Source of the DNA: Colias croceus
Taxonomy: Eukaryota > Arthropoda > Insecta > Lepidoptera > Pieridae
DNA length: 64,000 bases
Reading direction: 5' to 3'
Assembly: GCF_905220415.1 (NCBI RefSeq)
Contig: NC_059553.1
Span: 1,572,501-1,636,500 of the forward strand
The notes beneath the pieces were generated by a model. It did no database searches, was not told the origin of the DNA, and saw only the letters and a list, made by a program, of their open reading frames with translations. Below are positions 23,250-33,684 of the stretch, piece by piece. The position numbers and the translations under genes were made by a program. Each line of letters opens with the position of its first letter. Within the stretch, counting starts at the first letter, position 1.

Positions 23250-24135
23250 CGCGTTAGTGACATATCACACTAGCGGATTGCGAGCGGTTTCAAAGCGGAG
23301 CGGGTGCGCAACGAATACGTTGCGGGCGCGCAACGAACACGCCGCGGATGCGCAGCGAATTCGTTGCGGACGCGTGGCAGATGCGCAACGTTTACGTCGC
23401 GGTCATGTACACTCATTAACAAAATGGAATCCGTGCTGGTTGTTTCTTATAACTTGTTATAGTATAATAATTATGAGATCATTATTTTTTACGAGTTTCA
23501 TAACATGTTAATGTTTAGGGTATTGTTTTATCTATTAAATCTTGGTCGAAATGCAATCAGATAACTTAATTGCTCATTATGAAAGTTCACTAGCGAAATA
23601 AATTTTAAAGCTCCTTAACTTAAACAGGACTATCTTATTATTAGATAAATAGCAGTGAATAGAAAATTTTATCAAGCAACCAGCAACTCACTATCACTTT
23701 GCTCATAATTAGGTTCACAAAATCTCTTTATAAAATACGTTGCTATGGGAGAGATTATACTGGTCAAGTGGTCAGTCGTTACATACTTTTGGAATGTATG
23801 TTACATTCTAAAGTCCTAGTAATTCAATTTTATAGCACCTTTTACAACAACTTCAGTTGTTATTACATATTTAGTTAAGTAAGTGCATTTCCACACTACG
23901 GTTAAAAAATGGAGTGCTACAGAAACGATGGAAATATTGAATGGAAGTTAGGCAAGGGCTGGCTTTTGTGCGAGAGTATACAAAATGACGTTGACGCTTC
24001 TATTCGCAGCGAAACCGTTGCGCGTCCGCGGCGTGTTCGCTGCGCATCCGCGGCGTGTTCGCTGCGCATCCGCGGCGTTTTCGTTGCGCACCCGCTCCGC
24101 TTTGAAACCGCTCGCAATCCGCTAGTGTGATATGG
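23250..24135. mobile_element. Foldback element with GC-rich, internally tandem-repeated arms
   Basis: The left arm (about 23258-23410) begins ATATCACACTAGCGGATTGC, then CGAGCGGTTTCAAAGCGG and a 22-bp tandem unit (GCGCAACGAACACGCCGCGG plus two bases) repeated about three times with variants. The right arm (about 23995-24131) is its reverse complement, ending CAATCCGCTAGTGTGATAT. The spacer is AT-rich. Short GC-rich frames here are by-products of the repeat. Confidence 0.75.
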
Positions 24136-24886
24136 CACTTATAGGTAATATTAAGGGTAATATGTACTTTATAATTTCACCCATGATTTTCATTGAATGA
24201 ATATCAGCTAATAATTATATGTCAGTCAGTTTTAGGCACATTTAGGCTTTAAAAATGGAAAATAAACTCCGAGAACTCTGAATTTTTAATTATGAATTAT
24301 TTATTTGTTGTATTTTAAAATTAAAACACAAGTCTAATATTTTTTTAAGTTTTGATGAATTGGCCATCTCTTGATGATGAAATGGAATTATAGATGTGCA
24401 GAAAACAATTTTAGGTATTAGCGGGACGTTAAGGGACCTGTGCGCACCCGCACTCGCACCTGCATATAACTTCCGAACCGCCAGGCGCCATTTGAATCGA
24501 TCTGTACCTATTCGAAAAACAAGGTGCAGCCTTGCAGTGGCAGGCATCAGTCAAACGATAAATACATAATACCACATAACTCTAAGTACTAGTACGAAAC
24601 ACTAGGTAATAGAAATATTTTCTTAATAAGTCAACGTGTTCTGATATAACCGATGCCATTTATAAATCTCACCTATTGGCGGTTTATTTAGTGACTCACA
24701 AACAATATATTTAAGTTCCCTTTGAGTGCTGCCGATAATAGACCTTCTGGGAAATAAAGTTACGGTTAATTTTAAAGAATGTAGATCATTTTAAGTTACT
24801 GTAGGTACCCACGAATAAAGTATAGGGTTAAGTCCTGTTTCTCTGGGTCTTTCGGGGTTTTGGACAAAAATATATCTGATATTTAA

Positions 24887-25036
24887 CTAGCTGTGCCCCG
24901 CGGTTTTACCCGCATTGCTCCGCTCCTGTTTGTCTTAGTGATTATACAAACTTGTAGCCTTCCTCAATACATGGACTATTCCTGAGATTAGCGCGTTCAA
25001 ACAAACAAACCCTTCAGCTTTATAATATTAGTATGG
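24887..25036 (-). mobile_element. Non-autonomous Helitron, family C
   Basis: On the minus strand it starts TCCATACTAATATTATAAAG with CTGAAGG and ends GCGGGTAAAACCGCGGGGC, ACAG and CTAG before host T. Complete at both ends. Confidence 0.75.
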
Positions 25037-27225
25037 ATTAGTATAGATGGTATAGATTTGCCTGAAGTCTTAATAACCCAAGTGAAAGAAAGAAGATGTC
25101 TGAAGTTTTTAAGAATATGAATAATAAAGTATAATACCAAAGTTTTCTTGAAAAGGGGTATCCAACCCAGCTAAATATTGTATAGTTATTCACGCACACA
25201 GCACAGCGCTGGTTTTCAATGGCCCCTAAAACTAGTTGCAACAATGGTCGCAACTAGAGTTTTTCATAATTTTATTCATACAGCCCTATCTCGCTTGGGG
25301 CCCCTAACCACATAGTGACGTCCCTGGCTATGATTCATCTATCCGTGTTTGATCTTTGTGCGACAATGAAGTGGTTTTCCACAATACTACTAAATCTAAA
25401 ATAATTACTCTATTTACTACTTGACGATTATTTTATTCCTCCGTTTCCATTGCATTCTTTCATGGAAATTTGATGACTTGTAAGTTTCCTACGATGTTAT
25501 ATTAAATTGATGATAATTATCGCAATTTATAATTTCAATTGAATTATTGAAATATTTTTGCTAAATATTAGAACGTTTTTCTTAGATACAACATAATAAT
25601 TGTTTAACAAGTGGAAACTTGTAAATTTTACCTAATAAGTAGGTACTATTCTGTTTTATATTATTTTGTACATTTCATTTCGCAGCCGAAGCTGCGGGTA
25701 ACAACTTGCCGGCCAACGATATACATATTATATAGCTACATAATTATAGCATGGCCCAATAGACTCAAGCATATATACCTAAGTCATATTCAATAAGTCA
25801 ACTAAACATTGAAAATAACCAATCAAACTGTTTCGAAATACCTAAACGAAATTGAATAAATCGTTTTGGAATTTTACCTCCCGTAACGACTATCGAAACG
25901 TCAATTAAAGCAATAATATTTATTTATACGGGTTCTTTAATTATCAGAATAATTATTTGGAGTTTGTTTTATACGAAACTGACCAATTTTCTAAACAAAA
26001 CAATAATTAATTAACTGTAATTGATTATTGATCCAGCAGCGTTTTTTTTTTGCGTAATAACTATGACCTCTATAAAGTGTCTTACTGGCTTTCATTCTTT
26101 AATAATTTATTTTCCTTTTCATATTTCTTTTTTGTTACTCGGCTCGGTGTTAATTTTCAATTTTGCAACATGAAAAAATAATATAATAGTTCAAAATTTA
26201 TATAAGCGCCATCTAGCGGATGAACCTGGTATTACGTTGTGGTATTGGTTGGCTATTGGATGAATTGACAAATGACAAGCTAATAAAATTTTATCTGATC
26301 TAAAGCAGAGAAGGCAGAAAACATGAAATAAGAAATTATACATAGTTCACTGTGCAACAAAGTTCAACAGCTGATATCAGCAGGTCAAATTAAGAATAAA
26401 TAATTATTTATAATTAATATTTTTAACAAAAATAATAGTACAATGTAGTAAATGGCAGTATAATGTGCTTAGTGCAAGTTTAGTGTTTAGCTTATACTTG
26501 TACGGTGTGTGCGTATTTTTTTGGTGAAGTTAACTTTTTCGGATTTATAACCTCAAAAAGTAAACAAACAAGTGCAAGGTAAATGACATTTTTATGTTTT
26601 TGATAAAACATTTCATTGAATGTGTGATTTTTTTTCTTTTAATTTGCAACTTTAAATGGGTCAAAGTTTACACTTGATTTTACATAATATTCTAGTTAGT
26701 ACTGGGTTTAATGATAATGTCAATTGTCATGTGTTAATTAGTTATTTATTCTGTTTTGTGGTCCACAAATTGTGGATTAGAACTGCTTGATTCCAGATTA
26801 CAAATGCATACTTTACACAAAACATTAACATTACGTCGTTTGTTGATAGTATGCGTAGTTTAATATCATTCATCGATCATTCCTTTGCAGTAGTAGGTGT
26901 ACCATAATATTTCAATTTACGGACAGAGGTAATATTATTTGTTTTTTTATTTCTTACAAATTTAAGATACCTAGGTAGGATTTAAAAACATTTTTAAACA
27001 ATTTAATTATTTTCGTACAAGTTTATGAATTCTAGAATCCAATAAAACCTTATTATTAAAAGAACTACCTACGTTAGAAGTCCACTTACTAAGCAAAGGT
27101 TTTAAGCTTTTTTAACATGACAAGTAAGAAACAATTACTCATGGGTACAGTTATGAAAAGCTATTCATAAACTCACACAACTCACCTAAAACGTTATCGC
27201 ATCAAATGTATAGAACTCGAGTGAC
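25037..27225. other. AT-rich intergenic stretch
   Basis: No coding domains seen. Around 26,460-26,580 a less AT-biased segment ends in AAGTGCAAG followed by GTAAAT, a possible splice donor, but no downstream exon could be linked to it. Confidence 0.5.
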
Positions 27226-27710
27226 TTAACAATGAAGTCGATTGCTTCTTTTTCTTCACACTCGGCGCCAGACGGTACGCAGGCATATCCGTTGCAATGC
27301 ACACAAGAATATCTCTTTGAACATTCACTAACACTGCATCCCCACGAAAGTCAAGTCAAACAAGATGGAAGAAACACGTTTTCGTTATCTATTACCACGG
27401 GAGCGCATCGTTCGTTGTTGTTTCGGTCGTTGAAATGATCAGTGGACGGCCCACGCGAGGATGTGAGCAATAAAATGCGGCACGAACGCAGAATTGGATA
27501 ACCGAGGATTTTTGTTTCTGGAATTGACCGTAAATGCGCATGGGAGCGAAAGAAACGGACTCTTAGCATTGACTGGACTGCGCTTCGGCCGTACAGGATA
27601 CGACCCATTAGGCAAAAGAGCGACCATTATTGTATTGTCGTGGGTTTATCGTATCGCCTGTCTCCTTAAATTGCCGTGTACGATATATACGTGTAAGTAT
27701 TGAAATTTGG
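27226..27710. other. GC-richer island with overlapping open frames on both strands
   Basis: Base composition rises compared with the flanks, and short frames overlap on both strands (60-98 codons). None has a recognisable domain. A TGTACGATATATACGTGTAAGT stretch near 27,680 contains a donor-like GTAAGT. It could be a noncoding first exon or promoter, or a decayed gene or repeat; I cannot decide. Confidence 0.3.
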
Positions 27711-27998
27711 CCAGCATGTAACTGGGACACGGGTTATAGAATGGAAAAGTAAATCAGGAGAAATTTAAGAATGACAAATTGCTTGTTTTGATGATTCTTT
27801 TTGTTGATTTGTGTATAACTGTGTTTTTGAATTTTAAATTTCAATCGCCTGATGCCATTTTTAAAATAGTCCAAAAAATAAACGAAAATAAAACAATGAT
27901 GGGATTTAATAAAGTCACGGGACCGGATCCTGTGTTACTCACGCTCGTTTGTTCAATTGGACAGTTAAGTAGCGAAGCTGAAGCCAGCCATTTCCGTC

Positions 27999-28216
27999 GT
28001 TGTTTCACACAGGAACTAAGGGAATGTGTGATACTGGTGGTTTGGGAAAGGAAGACAATAGTTATCGTTAGATAATTAGGTGAAAGAAACCAAGCTATGT
28101 TTTTTTATTTTACATCATAGCTTGGTTTCTTTCACCTAATTAACTCTCGATATCTATTGTTTTCCTTTCCCAAACCACCAGTATCACACATTCCCTTAAT
28201 TCCTATGTGAAACAAC
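27999..28216. repeat. Long hairpin: inverted repeat with about 100-bp arms
   Basis: The left arm starts GTTGTTTCACACAGGAACTA and includes GTGTGATACTGGTGGTTTGG and GGTGAAAGAAACCAAGCTATG. The right arm 28117-28216 is the reverse complement with scattered mismatches. The loop is about 15 bp, T-rich. No second copy was seen in the window. Confidence 0.8.
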
Positions 28217-30315
28217 CATTGTATTTCGTACTGGAACCTATACGAAATAATCTTTTAATGGTGTCTATATAACTAGAACTGAGGATCTCTATTATGGATT
28301 TGTTATTAGTATAAATATTTTTCATATATGTTTGTCATGATGATGTCACTATCGTTTCGATATCCTTTTAAAAACAACAACAAGGGACTTTTGAGGAAAA
28401 CAAGTGGCATTTGTTCATACTGGTTGAGCGTCATAAAAATTATAGCACTAGTTCGTCTCAGGAAAAACATAGTTGTTACGTGTAGCATTCAATGAAACTC
28501 CCCGTATGAAACCCCGTAACACACACTGGATTTAACCAACGACGACATAAAAAGATGATGCGTCGACTAGCAATGGTAACACTATAATGGCGATGAAATA
28601 AGAATCGGATGTAACGGAACTAAAGACGATTTGTTACGGTCCAAATCAAGGATAGGAGCAACTGATGGATGAGGTCAACTTTAAAATTATTATTAATTTA
28701 CAAAATAGTTTCATATGACAGGTGATATGTCGAACATGGACTGTGGAGACTTATTAATTCTCATGTCCAGATTCGTGTAGTTTTACGTGGAATCCGTTTC
28801 ATCCGTAGCATTTGTCAGTTTAGTTTATTCTAGTTACTCCTCTTACCACTTGATACAAATACCCTTTATGTATATGAAAAGTATATTTGGCAAATCTTTA
28901 GAAATAGCGCCATGAAACGAGGTATTTAATTCATATAATTACCTAATAAATAAAAAAATAGAAAATAAAGTAAGTATTCTCATCCCTCACTTTGTTCGAA
29001 GCTATAGATTATAATGTAGTATATATTATAATAATTGGCTTTTTGTTTTTAATCATCTAGTTAATTTTAACAATTCCTTTTTTTAAGACGTGTAGTACCT
29101 ATTATCCACTAAATTAAATATAGAATTTTCTCTTGTAGCGAAATACGAAAAACATTTTTTTTATGTCGATGTTAATCCATGGTTTTTAGACTTATGGAGA
29201 ATACTCTTTATCTACTTATTCCCACCGCACAAAGCGTAATAGAAGCTAGTGTACCAAATACCATGAAATAAATTTTATTGGAATAGAAGGTTACCCATTT
29301 TACAATGATACCGAATGCTCTTGATTAAAATATTTTCTATTTCTGCTTCTAAATGATAAGATCGTTGCAAGCATTAAAGGTGATCCTTGTAACTGATTAC
29401 AGACAGATACAGCATTATTGTTATTTAGTCACCCAAATACACACATGCCGAGGTTACGAGCTAGTTATGTCCAGTTATCGTGTTAAGGCTTTAAACATTG
29501 TATTTGAGTGATAAAGACCAGGTTCATAGATCTAGGTCACAATCTGATGCAATTGATAGACTAATAATAGTATTAAGAAATTATAGGGTATCATAGATAT
29601 TTCGATTAGTCAGTATTATTTAATATCAAAGTAATATGGTAAAACATTTCGAGTACCTACAAAATTCAATACATGCACATCAACACCATGGAAAAACTTG
29701 TTCTATTCCATTTTATCTTAGCGCACGGAATCTAAAATCGGTTGGCCATAATATCTAAACTCATAATAAGCCTTCTTTTTTGTTCTTCCTAGATAAAAAA
29801 ATGAATAAATTGAACGTATCACATTAATTCCTATTAACATAGTAAGAAAAGAAAATAATCTATGAATTTAAGGTAACATAAATTCGTTAAAATGTTTAAT
29901 TTCTAAAAGCAATAGTTACATTTGACTTCTAAAACATAGTAGGAATGAGCATTTGAGGAAAATATTGTTATCACTTATGATTTGAAATTATATAATGTTA
30001 TATTATTATGTAATATTATAGACTGAAATAATATTTATTTTATCAAAATTCAAAATTATATTTTTAGGTCGATGAAACATAATTTATTTATTATTTTATT
30101 TGCGTATAACAATTTGTTTTGAATAACATTTATTATCTGTTAAGAAAGTTATTCTATAAATATAAAACTATAATAAATAACAAACTTCAATTATGATAAC
30201 ATTAAATGTGTTTTAAGAATAAATATTTTTTTGTAACAAAAGTATATGTAACCTAGTATTAAATATTGTGTAATGTATCTTGAATAAGATTATAAATTTG
30301 GAAGTTGTCTCCCAA
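28217..30315. other. AT-rich intergenic stretch
   Basis: Very AT-rich towards the tRNA genes. No gene or complete element recognised. Confidence 0.6.
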
Positions 30316-30402
30316 CCTTCGATAGCTCAGTTGGTAGAGCGGTGGACTGTAGAGTTAATTGAAGTTATCCATAGGTCGCTGGTTCAAATCCGGCTCGAAG
30401 GA
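30316..30402 (+). tRNA. tRNA-Tyr (GTA), with 14-nt intron
   Basis: The acceptor stem is CCTTCGA/TCGAAGG, the D-arm GCTCAGTTGGTAGAGC, and the anticodon stem GTGGA pairs with TCCAT around anticodon GTA (30349-30351). The T-arm is CTGGTTCAAATCCGG, with discriminator A. An intron (30353-30366) sits one base after the anticodon, the canonical place. Internal A and B boxes are intact and a T-run follows at about 30,413. A functional nuclear gene is likely. Confidence 0.95.
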
Positions 30403-30805
30403 ATCTTTTGTTATTTTTTTTTCTTTTTTAATTGCAATTGAAATACCACATTAAATAATTACGTTATAAAAATTGTGTCAAAAAAGATACGTTTTTCTCC
30501 TCATAATATTTATTTAAATTCATTTTTTCATTTAATTTGTGAAAATGTACATAAATAATGCGAAAATATTCATAATTTAGTATAACATTTTCGATTACAA
30601 TAGTATTTTGTCTGGATGGATCCCATGTTCTATCATGTACTGAATCTTAATTTAAGGTAATTAATTATTACAATTTATGTACATTGTATTTCTATGCAAT
30701 TTTATGGACACAATATAATCATTCGTTAATAAAATATAAAAGTATTTCTTGAAGTTATGAATATTAAAAAAAATTATATATTTCTATATTTAAAAACAAA
30801 AACAC

Positions 30806-30878
30806 TGTTTCCGCCCGGGATCGAACCGGGGACCTTGTGCGTGTGAAGCACACGTGATAACCGCTACACTACGGAAAC
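30806..30878 (-). tRNA. tRNA-Val (CAC)
   Basis: Read on the minus strand: acceptor GTTTCCG/CGGAAAC with discriminator A, D-arm GTAGTGTAGCGGTTATCAC, anticodon stem TGTGC/GCACA with loop TTCACAC (anticodon CAC), and T-arm CCCCGGTTCGATCCCGGG. All four stems pair. It is about 400 bp from, and divergent in strand to, the tRNA-Tyr gene. Confidence 0.95.
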
Positions 30879-31045
30879 TTGTTTGAGACAAATGAAATTT
30901 TAATACTAATTCTAAGTCACGAACCATTTTATAAAAAAAAAGTATTTTTTAAAAATATCTTGCAGTTTTTACCAAATTCTTACTACCTATCCTGAAGACT
31001 AATTTCAAAGCTTAAACGTGTGAATAATATTAAAACTTATTACTT

Positions 31046-31178
31046 ACCTCGGAAACAGAGAAAATAGCAGGCAAAACAGAAAACACAATGCTTTGAAAGA
31101 AAAAGCGCGGAAAATGGTCGCCGTGTGTGATGGCGCGAAGCAAACTTTCGACGGTGTTCCGCCATCTTGTCTTATATA
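31046..31178 (-). promoter_or_regulatory. Candidate promoter and first exon, minus strand
   Basis: On the minus strand a TATATAAG box (31178-31171) is followed by GC-richer sequence ending in a strong donor, CCGAG then GTAAGTAATAAG (about 31,046). An ATG 5 bases after the box opens a 39-codon frame, but it is too close to the TATA box to be the main start. The segment is therefore more likely an untranslated first exon. The gene downstream (towards lower coordinates) was not identified. Confidence 0.35.
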
Positions 31179-32115
31179 CTAGAACAAATTACGATCCCAT
31201 TGACCACCCGCTGAATAAAGCTCATTACATTTCATCCCGAGGGTGTGGTTATGGTACTAATTTGTGCCGCCCTATATTCATATAATTTCATGTTATCATC
31301 TTTTTTCAATTGCCTCGGTGTACGTAATACATTGCCCATTTCGTTCCATATGCCGTTTAAATCACTCAAAGGCATAAAGTAATGTAAAAGTAGCGTGTTC
31401 TATAAATAAGCCTGTATTGCGATTCTATATTTAGTGTGAACGCTTTCATATAATTTATTTCTATAGCAGAACAAATGGCAAATTGGCCACAATTGTGTGT
31501 GGTCATATTTAACCGAGAGGTTGTATTTTAGAACTCGTATCATAAAGTTGAAGTTTGTTTGTTTGACTGCAGTCTTCTCTGGAATTACTAATTGGCCTGT
31601 GAAAATTCCTTTGAGTTCAGTAGCAACCGGTAGAAGAAAGATGTTTAATGCAACGGATTTAACTAAATAAATTGATAAAGTCAAATACTCTGTGGTTGAT
31701 GATACTCTGTTGGTCGGTGCGTAAAACCACAGGATACAATAATTAATTCATTGGTTGGTATGCCAAAACAGCCGATTGCCGATAAAGCTTAATTTTATCA
31801 TAGAGATAGACTAGACATTTTAGATAGATATTAATAATAACAAATCCTGAATGGGTTCCGTATTTTTTCCTATTGAGCTAAAAATCTCTAAAATGAAACT
31901 CTCAAAAATGATATTTTTGCTCTTTAGCAACTTTTTCTTCCGCTGCTACTCCGCTCCTATTGGTTATGTAATATTAAGTTGGATTTTCCCGATAAGAGGA
32001 CTATTTAACACAAATATTACCTACTTAAAAAATTGGTTCAGCAGTTTCTGACATTAGCGCTATCAACGAAAGGTACAAACTTAACGTCTTTATAGATCAG
32101 TAATTTATAGGTAGA
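31179..32115. other. Intergenic stretch without recognisable gene
   Basis: Short frames only (for example 31400-31684 minus and 31851-32051 plus). GCTGCTACTCCGCTCC near 31,938 may be a very old family C Helitron. Confidence 0.5.
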
Positions 32116-32363
32116 CTAGCTTCCGCCCGGGCTTCGCCCGCGTTTGCAAAGAAAAACCCGTATAGTTCCCGTCCCGGTGGAATTTGGAATCCGATTTCTG
32201 GATAAATCTTAACCTATGTGTTAATCCAAGTTATCCTCTATATTATGTGTTCTAAATTTCATTGTAATCGGTTTCGTTTCAAAATAGTTTTTTCGTGAAA
32301 GAGTAACACACATACACATACATACATCCTCACAAACGTTCTCAGTTATAATATTAGTAGGAT
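32116..32363 (-). mobile_element. Non-autonomous Helitron, family A
   Basis: Plus-strand view: CTAG, then CTTCCGCCCGGGCTTCGCCC, ACCCGTATAGTTCCCG and TTCATTGTAATCGGTTTCG, ending TTATAATATTAGTAGGA. Closest to the copy at 36326-36554. Confidence 0.75.
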
Positions 32364-32483
32364 AGGAAGGATATAGTTTTCTTTAGTAATGTAATCTTAT
32401 CAAGCATTTATCGGTAGACCAAGCTAACAATGCCCCAAGGATTGGACGTTTTTGTACACATAATTCTGATGATTAATATTTTA

Positions 32484-32806
32484 TCTATACATATAATAAA
32501 TCTGTAGAAGGGTCAATTCTGTACATTGAAAATATTGAAAAAATAAATAGCAGGGGGTGTTACTGGATCGATACCAAGCCCAAATATGTGATTAAAAAAA
32601 TTTTTGTCTGTCTGTCTGTCTGTCTGTCTGTATGTTCAGGCATCACGTGAAAACTAACGGTTCGATTTCGATGAAACTTGGTATAATTATACCTTATTAT
32701 CCTGGGCATAAAATAGGATACTTTTTATCCCGGAACAATACGTAGAAAAAAAAATCTTAATTTTTCTTAATTTTTCCGCGCGGACGGAGTCGCGGGTGGA
32801 AGCTAG
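32484..32806 (+). mobile_element. Non-autonomous Helitron, family B
   Basis: It starts TCTATACATATAATAAATC and includes GAAGGGTCAATTCTGTACAT, (GTCT)n and GATTTCGATGAAACTTGG. It ends with the hairpin-like CGCGCGGACGGAGTCGCGGG, GGAAG and CTAG, with host T next. It is nearly identical to 40925-41240. Confidence 0.8.
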
Positions 32807-33499
32807 TTAATAATATAATTAATATTACCTGTCACCTTATTATGTTTTTATTATATCGTAGACCAAATACGAGTTAATTATGGTACCTATGCAAATAATA
32901 ATAGTCACTATGAAATATTCGATAATGCTTATATTGTTTTGACGCGAACAAAATGCGTAAAAGATTAAAAGCGTAAATGATACATTGAACCGATTTGGAT
33001 AAATATAGGCAATAATATAAATATAGGCTCAGAAAAATACGTTATTTCATTCACTAGTATTTCGTTACATGTTACGGTTACAATCCAGCTGCATAAAAAG
33101 TTCCCTTTGACGTCACCATAAACCAATATCATCAAATGCAACTCTAACATCTTGACTTAAGGTGACTAGTAGAGCAAAACGCGAGTTTGCTCCTAAATTA
33201 TAATGCTTTAAAGTATATGATTAACTGCAGTAAAAAATCTCAGATAAATATATGATATTCTTCAGGAGATAAACTAGTTCGATAGTGTTTTGAAAACACA
33301 ATACAACTTATTTTACTCGATAGAAAAAAATCTCAAAGGTACCTCTAAAAAAATCTTTTGATGCTTAAAAACCATACTAAACTACATGCAATCATTCTGT
33401 TTTTTCGGCAAATAATTCTACAAGCAACATACTAATATAATACTGTGTTATTTTTTTAGTCCAATAAATAGATTTCGTGTAAATCGCAAATTCTTATTC

Positions 33500-33684
33500 C
33501 CAAACCAAAAACGTACGCATGTGTGCGTGAACGCCTGTGTACCGACACTACCGGCCGAGGCCCGTTCGTAGTGATGCGCGTATGGCGTCGGGCTGCAGCT
33601 GTGGCGCGGCGTGTATGTGTGAGTGGAATGAAATGCTTGCTCAGGGCAGCGCCTTAAAGTACAAAATCTATTGTTTCAGCAAAA
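33500..33684 (+). promoter_or_regulatory. Promoter-proximal region / 5' UTR of the TYSND1-like gene
   Basis: A CpG-rich segment (33,530-33,620) stands out from the AT-rich flank just upstream of the start codon at 33685. TTGTTTCAG ends six bases before the ATG, which would allow an untranslated first exon spliced to this point. The exact start site cannot be set. Confidence 0.4.
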
